Positions 35,522 to 45,308 are shown, counted from the stretch's first letter. The stretch: 63,258 bases of DNA from Desulfotignum sp. (GCA_011390635.1 JAABSA010000022.1:1-63258); one strand, 5' to 3'. Notes: a model not told the origin generated them from the sequence alone. Made by a program: numbers and translations.

Positions 35522-35962
35522 ATGCACGCACACGTGGAAAATATTTTACAAAAAATATCATTGATTGAAATGGATATGGAGCTGCACAAACAGATTCTGT
35601 TTTCCATTCCATCGGATCAAAAAGATGAAATGGAAAAGGTGATGCAGACCATAGCCCGTCAGAAACAACAGGTTCAGGATCTGAGACAAACAATTAAGCA
35701 GGTGGATCAATCCGCCTATGACCAGATGCTTGCCATTGAAAAAGGTACCCAGGATTTCAAGGCCATGGCAGCAGGAAAGCAGTTTTCCCGGGTGGATACA
35801 CCGGATGATACCGGCAGATGCAGTATTACCCTCAATGACGGAACCTGCCTGGACTGCCTGGTGGCAGCCCGGGAAGAAAACGGCAGCTGGATGATTCTGA
35901 CACGGGATGGAAACATCAGACAATTTCCCAGGGGACTTGTGAACAAAGGAGAAAAGCGATGA
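35522..35962 (+). CDS. Coiled-coil protein coupled to the cytochrome gene
   Basis: A 146-residue protein with no signal peptide. Residues 1-75 form a long helix with heptad character (NILQKISLIEMDMELHKQIL, DEMEKVMQTIARQKQQVQDL, RQTIKQVDQSAYDQMLAIEK). Residues 90-140 look like a small beta domain (RCSITLNDGTCLDCLVAARE and GSWMILTRDGNIRQFPRGLV). Its stop overlaps the start of the pentaheme cytochrome gene by four bases (ATGA), so they are translationally coupled. I do not recognise a family. Confidence 0.7.
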   Translation: MHAHVENILQKISLIEMDMELHKQILFSIPSDQKDEMEKVMQTIARQKQQVQDLRQTIKQVDQSAYDQMLAIEKGTQDFKAMAAGKQFSRVDTPDDTGRCSITLNDGTCLDCLVAAREENGSWMILTRDGNIRQFPRGLVNKGEKR

Positions 35963-37314
35963 AAAAAATGGGCTCCAATCTTCGGCGTTTTGGTAAATCA
36001 ATGATTCCGGCAATGGCTGTGATGGTCCTGGGATGGGGATCTGCGGCCATGTCCGCCCCACCGCAGATATTTGATCTGGAACGATTTATCGACCCTGATA
36101 CCTGTGCCGGATGCCATGGTGATATTTTTGAGCAATGGTCCAACTCCATGCACAACCTTTCTCACAAAGACCCTGTGTATGCCCAGGTGGCAGCGTTTCT
36201 GCGCCAGGGGCTCACTGACCAGGACGAGATTGATGAGGCAGAATCCTGCGTGAAATGCCACACCCCGGTGGGGGTGGTTACAGGATTTCCGGGCAAGCTT
36301 TCCGATGATCTGTCCAAAACCCCTGAGATTGCCACCAAAGGGATTCAGTGTGATTACTGCCATTCCGCTGTAAAAGTTACGCAGATGTATAACAACGGGC
36401 TGTTTCTGGAACCGGGGTTTGGAGAAGATGATCCTGGTGTGAAGTACGGGCCCTTTGACGATGCTGAACCCGATTTCCATGACGCAGCCTATTCCGCCCT
36501 GCACGAAAGTGCTGACATCTGCGGCACCTGCCATGATGTGAAACATGTCAGTTTCGGCACTGATCTGGAAACAACCTATACGGAATGGAAAAACAGTCCC
36601 TATAATGCAGAAAATCCGGATGAGCGCATTACCTGCCAGGGCTGTCACATGTACCAGCGGCCCGGGGTCCCGGCAACCGGCATGACAGAGCGGCCGCAAA
36701 ATCCAGGAGCGGCCGCTGATTACAGCAAAGAGCGGCCCCACATCTTTACCCATTATTTTGTGGGGGCAAATTCAGGGGTGCCGGCCGATTTCGGAGACCC
36801 TGAAAAAGCTGATATGGCGGTTGCCCGCCTGCAGCATGCGGCCGAGCTTGCGCTGGATCTTTCAGGTCTGGAAAAAAAGCAGCTGGGCATTACGGTTTCC
36901 AATACCGGGGCTGGACATTCCCTGCCCACAGGGGTAGGGGATCTGCGCCAGGTCTGGTTGGAGGTCACCGTTGAAGACAAAGAGGGAAACAAGATTTTTG
37001 AAACCGGGTTCATGGATGACAAAAAAGAGTTGCCGGAAAACACCCTGATGTTTAAAACCGTCTTCGGGGATGGCAAGGGCAACCCGGTGATCAACCTTGC
37101 CAGGGCCAGAGAGATCCTGCGCGACAACCGGATTCCGGCCAAAGGCCGGGCAAAGGAGGTCATCACCCTGGACCGGGTCCTGGAAAAAGAGTCCCGGATC
37201 ATGGTGCGGCTTTTGTACCGGGGCATGCCCCAGAAGATTCTCAATCTGCTGCCCGGCGGGGGTATGGCGCCATTGCCGGTGGTGGAAATGGCACGCATAT
37301 CCCATACCCTGTAA
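35959..37314 (+). CDS. Pentaheme c-type cytochrome
   Basis: A 451-residue exported protein. The signal peptide ends near SAAMSA. Five CxxCH haem sites are visible: CAGCH (residues 49-53), CVKCH (97-101), CDYCH (131-135), CGTCH (188-192) and CQGCH (226-230). The first half resembles the cytochrome c-554/multihaem family (THTPVGVV ... GIQCDYCHSAVKV, ADICGTCHDVKH). The second half, from about residue 270, is haem-free and beta-rich (LGITVSNTGAGHSLPTGVGD). It would carry electrons in the periplasm. Its coupling to an upstream cytoplasmic coiled-coil protein is odd. Partner and reaction are unknown. Confidence 0.87.
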   Translation: MKKMGSNLRRFGKSMIPAMAVMVLGWGSAAMSAPPQIFDLERFIDPDTCAGCHGDIFEQWSNSMHNLSHKDPVYAQVAAFLRQGLTDQDEIDEAESCVKCHTPVGVVTGFPGKLSDDLSKTPEIATKGIQCDYCHSAVKVTQMYNNGLFLEPGFGEDDPGVKYGPFDDAEPDFHDAAYSALHESADICGTCHDVKHVSFGTDLETTYTEWKNSPYNAENPDERITCQGCHMYQRPGVPATGMTERPQNPGAAADYSKERPHIFTHYFVGANSGVPADFGDPEKADMAVARLQHAAELALDLSGLEKKQLGITVSNTGAGHSLPTGVGDLRQVWLEVTVEDKEGNKIFETGFMDDKKELPENTLMFKTVFGDGKGNPVINLARAREILRDNRIPAKGRAKEVITLDRVLEKESRIMVRLLYRGMPQKILNLLPGGGMAPLPVVEMARISHTL

Positions 37315-37382
37315 ACGGTTCCCGAGTCATTTCACTGCAGCTGGAAAAAATGCAGGAAACGTACGGGCCTTTTATGGGAAGA

Positions 37383-37886
37383 TTAAAACGGCCAGAAGCT
37401 GTTGTCTTCCCATATCTGCTGTGTCAGATCTTCCTGCAGGGTCAGCAGTTTTTTCAAATGGGTTGTTTCCCAGGCAGACAGCCATTGGTACATTTTTTGT
37501 TCTTCCGGATCAGAGGCGGTTTTGGCCCGATCCCCATAGAGCTTGACCGCTTTTTCCTCAAATCCGATGGCAGCGGTAATGGCTGTGGCTTCAAATCCGG
37601 CGGCATTGATTTTGTCTTTTAAACTTTTATCCAGAATATCCGGCGGGGTTTGGGCAGCCCCGTCGGTTTCATAGCCGCCGGCAGCAAATTTGCCGCTTTT
37701 CATGATGGCTTTGAACTGGGTTTCCAGAATGGACATATGTTCCTGCTCTTCCCGGGCAAGGCCGTCAAAAAAGGATTTTACCGCGGCATCTTCTACCTTG
37801 TCCCGGGCCGTTTCATACAGGTTTTTGCCCTGCCGTTCCATTAAAAAAGCGTTTTTGAGTATATTCAGTGCGTTTGATTTTTCCAT
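37383..37886 (-). CDS. Rubrerythrin-like ferritin family protein
   Basis: A 167-residue ferritin-like four-helix protein without the rubredoxin domain. Di-iron ligands appear as FLMERQGKNLYETA, REEQEHMSIL, IGFEEKAVKLYG and WETTHLKKLL. The C-terminus ends NSFWPF, as in a subgroup of DUF2202-like/rubrerythrin-related ferritins. It probably handles iron or peroxide in the cytoplasm. I start at the ATG at 37886, with caggagatat upstream. It converges on the cytochrome gene. Confidence 0.82.
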   Translation of the reverse strand: MEKSNALNILKNAFLMERQGKNLYETARDKVEDAAVKSFFDGLAREEQEHMSILETQFKAIMKSGKFAAGGYETDGAAQTPPDILDKSLKDKINAAGFEATAITAAIGFEEKAVKLYGDRAKTASDPEEQKMYQWLSAWETTHLKKLLTLQEDLTQQIWEDNSFWPF

Positions 37887-38123
37887 GGATATCTCCTGTT
37901 GTTGTGTAACCGGTTTGAACCGGTTACAATGTGGTTTTTGTATATCGGTCAAAGCAGATCCCGGAACCAGTCTGTGCTTTTCATAACACTATTTGCCGGG
38001 GGATTCAACTTCAAATCGGCCAACTGCCAGGCAGTGCAATGCACAAAGGCCAAAAACCGGTTGCAATACCATCTTGGAGTCGGTAGGATATTTTCTTTTG
38101 ACCCGGCAGCACAGGAGAGAGGA

Positions 38124-38684
38124 TTGGGAACAGCGGACATTTTATTGATTGCCCTGGGGCTGGGCATGGATGCTGCGGCGGTGTGTCTGGCAGCATCTGC
38201 AGCCGGGTATGCCAATGATGGCCGGGCAGTATTTCGCCTGTCTTTTCACTTCGGACTGTTCCAGTTTCTGTTACCGGTCCTGGGCTGGTTTCTGGGAATG
38301 GGGCTTTTGGTGTTTATCCAGGGGATCAGCCACTGGGTGGCGTTTTTCCTCCTGCTTTTTGTGGGCGGCCGCATGGTGAAATCCGGCATGGATGCATCCA
38401 GTGATGCCCCGGTTCAGGACCCGTCCCGGGGGATGACCATGGTCCTGCTCAGCATCGCCGTGAGCATCGATGCCCTGGCAGTGGGTCTGAGTCTGGCCAT
38501 GCTGAAAGTAAATATCTGGTATCCCAGTATCATCATTGGACTGGTTACCTCGGGTATGTCCCTTGTGGCCATCCGCATTGGCCGGTATATGGGCGCCATG
38601 CTGGGCAAGCGAATGGAAATTGTGGGCGGTCTGGTGCTCATGGGCATCGGTATCCGGATTCTGCTGGTGCGGCTGCTGGCATGA
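38124..38684 (+). CDS. mntP: Manganese efflux pump MntP
   Basis: A 186-residue, six-helix inner-membrane protein of the MntP/YebN family. Two related halves each carry an Asp in a membrane helix: LLIALGLGMDAAAVCLAASA and LLSIAVSIDALAVGLSLAML. It exports Mn(II). The start is taken as TTG at 38124 because gagagagga precedes it and the length then matches the family; upstream codons back to 37899 do not resemble the family. I looked for a Mn-sensing yybP-ykoY riboswitch upstream and did not see one. Confidence 0.85.
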   Translation: MGTADILLIALGLGMDAAAVCLAASAAGYANDGRAVFRLSFHFGLFQFLLPVLGWFLGMGLLVFIQGISHWVAFFLLLFVGGRMVKSGMDASSDAPVQDPSRGMTMVLLSIAVSIDALAVGLSLAMLKVNIWYPSIIIGLVTSGMSLVAIRIGRYMGAMLGKRMEIVGGLVLMGIGIRILLVRLLA

Positions 38685-38747
38685 TATGGCCGATTCGGAA
38701 TGTTTCTTTTATAGACCGGCAGGGTGATTTTTAAGGGGGAGAAAACA

Positions 38748-39659
38748 ATGCTGTCACCTGATCTGCCGTTTTTCAATGATCTTGAGGGCACCTGGCTGCC
38801 TGACGGTATCTCCTGTGCCATTGACAGCCATGTGCATGTGTTTCCGGATAAGACATTCAAGGCGGTCCGAAACTGGTTTGACACCCATGCCTGGCAGATC
38901 CGGTACCGGGATGCCAGTGAGAATCTCATCCGTTTTCTCCTGGATCGGGGGGTGTCCCATGTGGTGGCGTTGCAGTATGCCCATAAACCCGGGATCGCAG
39001 AGGTGTTGAATACATATATGGCGGCGCTGTGCCGGCGGTTTCCCGGTCGGGTTACCGGCATGGCCACCGTGTTTCCAGGGGAGCCCGGGGCTGTTAAAAT
39101 TGTGGAAAATGCCTTTGCACAGGGCCTTGGCGGAGTCAAACTTCATGTCCATGTCCAGTGTTTTGATATGGACAGTCCCGGCATGGATGAGATCTGTAAA
39201 CTGTGTGTGGACCATGGCAAACCCATGGTGGTGCATGCGGGCAGGGAACCCAAAAGTGACCAATACCGCTGCGATCCGCATGTCCTTTGCCGGGCTGACA
39301 AGGTGGAGGCTGTTCTACAGCGGTTTCCCTTGTTGCAGTTTTGTGTGCCTCATCTGGGGTTTGATGAAATCTTACCATACCGCTCTCTTATGTCACGCTA
39401 TGACAACCTCTGGCTGGATACCGCCATGGTGCTCACCGATTATTTTCCGGTCCACACCCGGCCGGATATCAGGGATTTTCCCCTGGACCGGATCATGTAC
39501 GGGTCGGATTTCCCCAATATTCCCTATGCCTGGGACCGGGAACTCAAATGGCTTAATAATGCGGGCCTTTCCCCTTCAGATCTGGACCTGGTAACCTGGA
39601 AGAACGCGGCCCGATTTTTCACTATCCAACATCTTGACTTTGCCGGTCCCCTCCGCTAG
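38748..39659 (+). CDS. Amidohydrolase-family TIM-barrel protein
   Basis: A 303-residue member of the amidohydrolase_2 family. Metal motifs are CAIDSHVHVFPDK (HxH) near the N-terminus, KPMVVHAGRE (His), QFCVPHLGFDEI (His) and RIMYGSDFPN (Asp). Such enzymes are metal-dependent hydrolases or decarboxylases; the substrate is unknown. I choose the ATG at 38748 (GGGGGAGAAAAC upstream). It is followed nine bases later by tex on the same strand, which is probably fortuitous. Confidence 0.85.
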   Translation: MLSPDLPFFNDLEGTWLPDGISCAIDSHVHVFPDKTFKAVRNWFDTHAWQIRYRDASENLIRFLLDRGVSHVVALQYAHKPGIAEVLNTYMAALCRRFPGRVTGMATVFPGEPGAVKIVENAFAQGLGGVKLHVHVQCFDMDSPGMDEICKLCVDHGKPMVVHAGREPKSDQYRCDPHVLCRADKVEAVLQRFPLLQFCVPHLGFDEILPYRSLMSRYDNLWLDTAMVLTDYFPVHTRPDIRDFPLDRIMYGSDFPNIPYAWDRELKWLNNAGLSPSDLDLVTWKNAARFFTIQHLDFAGPLR

Positions 39660-39668
39660 TATACTCAG

Positions 39669-41804
39669 ATGAACCCCATCACATCCATCGCCCGGGAAAC
39701 AGGGCTGTCTGAAAAACAGGTAACAGCCGTAAAGGACCTTCTGGACCAGGGGGCTACCATACCCTTTATCGCCCGGTACAGAAAAGAAAAAACAGATTCC
39801 CTGGATGAGGTGGCCATCACCCTTATCCGGGACCGCAGCCAGGCACTGGCTGAACTGGATGCCAGAAAAACCGCCATTCGCAAATCTCTGGTTGAACGGG
39901 ATTTGTTGACAGATGACCTGGAACAGCAAATCAATGCAGCCGGCACCATGGCGGCATTGGAAGACCTGTATGAAAAATTCCGGCCGAAACGCAGGACCCG
40001 GGCCATGGATGCCAGAGAAAAAGGTTTGGCCCCTTTGGCTGCGTTTCTTGTTGCCCAGTCCCGTCAAGACCCTGAAACAGAAGCCAAAAAATTTGTGGAT
40101 GCTGCCAAAGGGGTGGATACCCCTGCAGATGCCCTGGCCGGGGCAAAAGATATCATCGCCGAAACAGTGAATGAAAACCCTGAGGTCCGGGGTGCTGTGC
40201 GGCAGCTGTTTGTAAAACAAGGGGTAATCCAGTCCCGGGTGAAAAAAGACCAGCAGGCGCCGGGAGCTAAGTTCAAAGATTATTTTGACTGGTCTGAACC
40301 GGCTTTCAAGGCCCCTTCCCACCGGATTCTGGCAATGCTGCGGGGCGCCAATGAAGGCATTCTCACCCTCCATGTCCTGGTTGATCATGATACGGCCATC
40401 AGGGAAATGGAGGCATTTTATCTGGATAAAAAACCATCCCCCTGCCGGGAGCATATACGGGCGGCCATCCAGGATGCCTATAAACGGCTGCTGGGAAAAT
40501 CCCTTGAAAAAGAATGTCTCCAGGCCCTGAAATCAGCTGCAGATCTTCAGGCCATCCAGGTGTTTGCAAAAAATCTCAAGGATCTGCTTCTGGCAGCGCC
40601 CCTTGGAGAAAAGCGGATTTTGGCAATTGATCCGGGGTTCAGGACCGGGTGCAAGGTTGTGTGTCTGGATGCAAGGGGAGATCTGTGTCACCATGGGGTG
40701 ATTTTTCCCCATGGCCGGGAACGGGACCAGGCCGGCAGGACGATTGCCGATCTGGTGCACCGGTACCGGATAGAGGCAGTGGCTGTGGGCAATGGTACCG
40801 CCGGAAGAGAAACCCAGGACTTTATCAAAGAGCTGGGACTGCCGGACAAAGTGGATGTCGTGATGGTGGATGAAAGCGGGGCATCGGTATACTCTGCATC
40901 GGACATTGCCAGGCTGGAGTTTCCTGATCATGATATCACGGTAAGGGGGGCGGTTTCCATTGGACGCCGTCTTATGGATCCGCTGGCGGAACTGGTAAAA
41001 ATTGATCCCAAATCCATTGGCGTGGGCCAGTATCAGCATGATGTTGACCCCAAAAAATTACGACAGGCCCTGGATGAAACGATCCAGATCTGTGTCAACC
41101 AGGTGGGAGTGGAAGTCAACACGGCTTCCAGAGAACTGCTGGCCCGGGTGGCAGGACTCAATGATACCACAGCCGCCAACCTGGTGCAGTACCGCCAGGA
41201 GCATGGACCGTTTCACACCCGGCAGGCATTTTTACAGGTGCCCCGGCTGGGTCCCAAAGCCTTTGAACAGGCAGCCGGATTTCTGCGGGTCCGCAACGGC
41301 AAAAATCCGCTGGATGCCTCGGGTATCCACCCGGAATCCTATGGTGTTGTAGCACAGATGGCGAAGGACCAGGGTTGCCGCCCCGTGGATCTGGTCATGC
41401 ACCCGGATCAAGTGAAAAAAATCAACCCTGAAAGGTATGTCACCGACACCCTGGGCATGCCCACCCTTTTGGATATTCTGTCAGAGCTCGTCCAGCCGGG
41501 CCGTGATCCCAGAAAACCGTTCCAGGCATTTGCCTTTGATCCGTGTGTCCATAAAATGGAAGACCTTGTGCCGGGGATGCGGCTGCCCGGCATTGTTACC
41601 AATGTCACGGCGTTCGGGGCGTTTGTGGATATCGGGGTGCACCAGGATGGCCTGGTGCATATCAGCCAGATGGCGGACCGGTTTGTCAAAGATCCCAATG
41701 ACATTGTAACGGTGCGCCAGCAGGTGCAGGTCCGGGTGCTGGGTGTGGATGCGGCCCAAAAACGCATTTCCCTTTCTTTGAAATCTTTTGGAAAAAAGTC
41801 ATGA
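39669..41804 (+). CDS. tex: RNA-binding transcription accessory protein Tex
   Basis: A 711-residue Tex/YhgF protein. The helix-turn-helix-like N-terminus (SLDEVAITLIRDRSQALAEL), the YqgF-like RNase H fold (RILAIDPGFRTGCKVVCLDA, AVAVGNGTAGRETQDFIKEL), helix-hairpin-helix repeats (LLARVAGLNDTTAANLVQYR) and a C-terminal S1 domain (PGMRLPGIVTNVTAFGAFVD, LVHISQMADRF) are in the usual order. The length is close to the typical 720-780 residues. It binds nucleic acid and affects transcription in a general way. Confidence 0.95.
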   Translation: MNPITSIARETGLSEKQVTAVKDLLDQGATIPFIARYRKEKTDSLDEVAITLIRDRSQALAELDARKTAIRKSLVERDLLTDDLEQQINAAGTMAALEDLYEKFRPKRRTRAMDAREKGLAPLAAFLVAQSRQDPETEAKKFVDAAKGVDTPADALAGAKDIIAETVNENPEVRGAVRQLFVKQGVIQSRVKKDQQAPGAKFKDYFDWSEPAFKAPSHRILAMLRGANEGILTLHVLVDHDTAIREMEAFYLDKKPSPCREHIRAAIQDAYKRLLGKSLEKECLQALKSAADLQAIQVFAKNLKDLLLAAPLGEKRILAIDPGFRTGCKVVCLDARGDLCHHGVIFPHGRERDQAGRTIADLVHRYRIEAVAVGNGTAGRETQDFIKELGLPDKVDVVMVDESGASVYSASDIARLEFPDHDITVRGAVSIGRRLMDPLAELVKIDPKSIGVGQYQHDVDPKKLRQALDETIQICVNQVGVEVNTASRELLARVAGLNDTTAANLVQYRQEHGPFHTRQAFLQVPRLGPKAFEQAAGFLRVRNGKNPLDASGIHPESYGVVAQMAKDQGCRPVDLVMHPDQVKKINPERYVTDTLGMPTLLDILSELVQPGRDPRKPFQAFAFDPCVHKMEDLVPGMRLPGIVTNVTAFGAFVDIGVHQDGLVHISQMADRFVKDPNDIVTVRQQVQVRVLGVDAAQKRISLSLKSFGKKS

Positions 41805-41964
41805 TGCTGTATCTAAAAACAGGTGATGTGTTGAAAAAATCCAGGACGTTATTACTATGTTGGATGGTACGCTGTGTAACAGCGCGGTCGAATATGTTTG
41901 AAAAATGGGTGGATTTATAAAGAATCTGCACCTTTAATTCACATCAAAGATGAGGAGAATACCT

Positions 41965-42462
41965 ATGGCTACTACCAAACTTGCAGGAAACCCGGTCTCT
42001 CTGGCAGGCGAATTCCCGGTCAAGGGAATTGATGTTCCTGACTTTACAGCAGTGAACCAGGACCTTTCTGAAATTACCCTTGAAAGTTTTGAAGGCAAAC
42101 GCAAGGTATTGAATATTTTTCCCAGCATTGACACGGATGTGTGTGCCACCTCGGTGCGAAAATTCAATGAAAAGGCAGCAGGCCTGGACAATACCCGGGT
42201 GATCTGCCTGTCCCAGGATCTTCCTTTTGCCCTTAAACGCTTTTGCGGGGCGGAAGGTATTGAGAATGTGGTATCCGGTTCCCTGTTCCGGGACCAGGGC
42301 TTTGCCAGGGGTGTCGGCGTGCTCATGACCGACGGGCCCCTCAAGGGACTGACAGCCCGGGCGGTTATCGTACTGGATGAGAACAATAAAGTCCTGCATG
42401 CCCAGCTGGTGGATGATATTAAAAATGAACCCGATTATGATGCCGCCCTGGCTGCGTTATAG
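41965..42462 (+). CDS. tpx: Thiol peroxidase Tpx
   Basis: A 165-residue atypical 2-Cys peroxiredoxin of the Tpx group. The peroxidatic Cys lies in FPSIDTDVCATSVRKFNEKA and the resolving Cys in ALKRFCGAEGIENVV. It reduces hydroperoxides in the cytoplasm with thioredoxin. The ATG at 41965 has atgaggag seven bases upstream and gives the family's normal start (MATTKLAGNPVSLAGEFP). It is a single gene between tex and the DUF4197 gene. Confidence 0.95.
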   Translation: MATTKLAGNPVSLAGEFPVKGIDVPDFTAVNQDLSEITLESFEGKRKVLNIFPSIDTDVCATSVRKFNEKAAGLDNTRVICLSQDLPFALKRFCGAEGIENVVSGSLFRDQGFARGVGVLMTDGPLKGLTARAVIVLDENNKVLHAQLVDDIKNEPDYDAALAAL

Positions 42463-42570
42463 TTTGCATAACGTTTTTTTATAATATCTGCAGGTAAGAC
42501 AGTTGAAAATGTTATGATCATTGCATGTCATACACACGGAATATAGGCGCTCTTATGATAAGGAGGAACC

Positions 42571-43320
42571 ATGAAAACCGTACGTATCTGTTTTGTGTTT
42601 TTTTTGATACTGGGACTGGCGATGCCGGCGGGGGCGTCTAATTCCTGGCTGGAAAAAGGCACCAACACCCTTAAATCCTTTGGTATGGGCGAAAAACAAA
42701 CCGGTGCTGAGCAAACCAATCTTTCCATGGCAGATATTACTGCTGGTCTCAAACAGGCGTTGACAATAGGGTCTGAAAATGTGGTTCAGCAGCTGGGACA
42801 GGCAGACGGGTTTTACAAGGATAAACAGGTGCATATTCCATTGCCCGGTACACTGGCAACGGTCAAAAATGCTCTGGATAAGGTGGGGATGTCTTCTTTT
42901 ACCGATGACCTGGAACTGAAACTGAACCGGGCGGCTGAGACAGCTGCTCCCAAGGCCCGGGACCTGTTTGTGAATGCCATCTCCGAGATGACATTTGATG
43001 ATGCCCGTGCCATCCTGAATGGGCCCGAAGATGCCGCTACACAGTATTTCAAAAAGAAAATGTCCCCGGATCTGGCCGAGGCCATGGCCCCGGTTGTGGA
43101 TGACAGCCTTTCTGAGGTGGGGGCTGTGCAATCCTATGACCGTATGATGGGACAATATGCCACCCTGCCGTTTGTGCCGGATATAAAGGCGGACCTGACT
43201 GATCATGTGGTGCAAAAGGGAATGGACGGGATCTTTTTTTATATGGCGAAAGAGGAAGCTGCCATCCGCAGTGATCCGGTAAAACAGACCACGGATCTGC
43301 TGAAAAAGCTGTTTCAATGA
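42571..43320 (+). CDS. DUF4197-family secreted protein
   Basis: A 249-residue protein with a signal peptide (MKTVRICFVFFLILGLAMPAGA). The rest is a helical DUF4197 domain: GLKQALTIGSENVVQQLGQA, IPLPGTLATVKNALDKVGMS, DARAILNGPEDAATQYFKKK, and PDLAEAMAPVVDDSLSEVGA. DUF4197 proteins are widespread in Proteobacteria and their role is unknown. The SD aaggagg precedes the ATG. It stands alone, with tandem heptamer repeats just downstream. Confidence 0.85.
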   Translation: MKTVRICFVFFLILGLAMPAGASNSWLEKGTNTLKSFGMGEKQTGAEQTNLSMADITAGLKQALTIGSENVVQQLGQADGFYKDKQVHIPLPGTLATVKNALDKVGMSSFTDDLELKLNRAAETAAPKARDLFVNAISEMTFDDARAILNGPEDAATQYFKKKMSPDLAEAMAPVVDDSLSEVGAVQSYDRMMGQYATLPFVPDIKADLTDHVVQKGMDGIFFYMAKEEAAIRSDPVKQTTDLLKKLFQ

Positions 43321-43438
43321 GACCGGCTGGTTGTCTCACTATGGGGTTGTCCCGGGCGAAAAGTGATGTGGCAACGCACAAACGGATAATAAAAGTTGAT
43401 AATAACATCTATGCCCTGGCGGGCACAACAAAAATGAA

Positions 43439-43487
43439 AGCTGTTAGCTGTTAGCTGTTAGCCTTTAGCTGTTAGCCGTCAGGTATT
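43439..43487. repeat. Tandem heptamer repeat (agctgtt)
   Basis: Seven consecutive heptamers: agctgtt three times, agccttt, agctgtt, agccgtc and aggtatt, so copies 4, 6 and 7 have diverged. It sits between the DUF4197 and the beta-CASP nuclease genes. It may be slippage-prone; no role is proposed. Confidence 0.8.
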
Positions 43488-43533
43488 AGCTTAACACGTA
43501 ACACTTTCCTATAAAAAACTGAATGAGGTGAAT

Positions 43534-45111
43534 ATGGAATGTCAATTTCTGGGTGCGGCCGGTGAGGTAACCGGTTCCATGCACCTTCTGGATACCGGGA
43601 AAGATCAGATACTCATGGACTGCGGGATGTTCCAGGGCAGACGTAAACAAAGCGATGAAAAAAACCGGCACTTTCCGGTGGACCCGTCAAAAATTACCAG
43701 CATGGTCCTGTCCCATGCCCATATTGATCATTCCGGCAGGATTCCCATGCTGACCCAGTCCGGATTTTCCGGCAGGATCATCACCACCCGGCCCACCCAG
43801 AACGCCCTGGGCTACATGCTGCTGGACAGCGGACATATCCAGGAATCTGATGCCCAGTACCTCAACTACAAATCCCTGCGGGGAGTCCTCTATCAGGAAG
43901 AACAGAAAAAACGCAATAATCAGCTGACCAACAAGGAAAAATCCCAGATCAAGGACCTGCTTAAAAAAAATCCCTACGACCTGGATGCCGAAACCATTGC
44001 CCGGCTGCAGCAGCAGCACCGTCTTAAAACCGTCGTACCCTTGTACACCATGGAACAGGCCAGACACTCCCTTTCTTTTATTGATGGATATCCTTTTGGG
44101 CATACAGTTTCCATCGGCCGGAACATCACCGTGAAATTTTATGTGGCCGGCCATATCCTGGGATCGGCTTTTTCTGTCATCACGGTTAAGGACAAAGACC
44201 GGACAAAAAAAATTTTATATACCGGGGATGTGGGACGCTTCAGCAAGCCGATCATCAAAGATCCTACCCTGATGTTTGATGAAGAGGACCGCGATATCGA
44301 TCTGATGATCATGGAGAGTACCTATGGTGACCGGGAGCATGCGCCGGTAAAAGACCTGGGAAACAGCTTGAAAAAAGTGTTGCTGGAGACCCTTGAGCGG
44401 GGCGGTTCTTTGATTATTCCATCCTTTGCCTTCGGCCGTACCCAGGAACTCATTTATGTGCTGCATAAATTGTATGAAAATAATGAAGTGCCCAGACAAC
44501 CCGTCTATGTGGACAGCCCCCTGGCATCCAATCTTACCCGGGTATTCGGGGAGCACCCGGAAACCTATGACAAAGAAACCCATTCAGAATTTCTGGAAAA
44601 AGGGTTGAATCCGTTTTATTTTGATAAAATAACGTTCGTGGAAAGTGTGCAAGAGTCCATGGCCCTGAACAGGGATGAAACCCCCCATGTGGTGATTTCC
44701 GCTTCAGGCATGTGTGAGGCCGGCCGTATCCTCCATCATCTGCGGCATAAAATCCACAATCCCAAAAATACCATCCTGATTGTGGGATATATGGCCCAGC
44801 ACACACTGGGACGGCGTATAGAAGAACTGGGGGCAGAGGCAGCGCAAGCCGGGTCTTCCAAAAATCTTCCGGAAGTCAAGATCCTGGGGAAAACCTATCC
44901 GCTAGCCGCCCGGGTGGAAAAAATCGAAGGGTTCAGTGCACATGGCGATAAACATGAACTGGATAAGATTATCACCCAATCCAACCTGAATATCTCCAAA
45001 ATTGCCGTTGTTCACGGGGAAGAATCCCAGAGCAAACCGTTTGCCGCCCATCTTAAACAAAAAGGATATGATGCGTTCATACCGGCATCAGGGGATCGTA
45101 TTGCGTTGTAG
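43534..45111 (+). CDS. MBL-fold beta-CASP RNA-processing nuclease
   Basis: A 525-residue metallo-beta-lactamase-fold protein of the CPSF73/YSH1-like group. Motifs are VLSHAHIDHSGRIPML (HxHxDH), IMESTYGDREH, VISASGMCEAGRILHHLRHK (beta-CASP) and EGFSAHGDKHEL near the C-terminus (RMMBL). Such enzymes cut RNA or DNA with two zinc ions. The ATG at 43534 follows gaggtga; a GTG two codons earlier is less likely. It is preceded by a tandem repeat and followed by slyD after a 197-base gap without a gene. Confidence 0.9.
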   Translation: MECQFLGAAGEVTGSMHLLDTGKDQILMDCGMFQGRRKQSDEKNRHFPVDPSKITSMVLSHAHIDHSGRIPMLTQSGFSGRIITTRPTQNALGYMLLDSGHIQESDAQYLNYKSLRGVLYQEEQKKRNNQLTNKEKSQIKDLLKKNPYDLDAETIARLQQQHRLKTVVPLYTMEQARHSLSFIDGYPFGHTVSIGRNITVKFYVAGHILGSAFSVITVKDKDRTKKILYTGDVGRFSKPIIKDPTLMFDEEDRDIDLMIMESTYGDREHAPVKDLGNSLKKVLLETLERGGSLIIPSFAFGRTQELIYVLHKLYENNEVPRQPVYVDSPLASNLTRVFGEHPETYDKETHSEFLEKGLNPFYFDKITFVESVQESMALNRDETPHVVISASGMCEAGRILHHLRHKIHNPKNTILIVGYMAQHTLGRRIEELGAEAAQAGSSKNLPEVKILGKTYPLAARVEKIEGFSAHGDKHELDKIITQSNLNISKIAVVHGEESQSKPFAAHLKQKGYDAFIPASGDRIAL

Positions 45112-45308
45112 GGGTGAAAAAAACAAGGGGAAAAATTCTGATTACATTGGACAAGTGGTATTTGACGTTTTATGTTTACTTTTCAGGTTCGTTTTTCCGG
45201 TACTGATACAGGTACAGGAAAATAATGTGAATGACCGGCCTGTAAACAAGACAACAACAAAAGGCCGGCGACCGGGGCAATAAATAGCCCTGAAAGGATT
45301 TTTTTATA

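Noticed and set aside
37953-38123. A possible Mn-sensing riboswitch (yybP-ykoY) ahead of mntP
   Set aside because: The conserved bases of the class are not visible; the leader also lacks a clear terminator hairpin.
43439-43487. CRISPR array
   Set aside because: The repeat units are seven bases without spacers.
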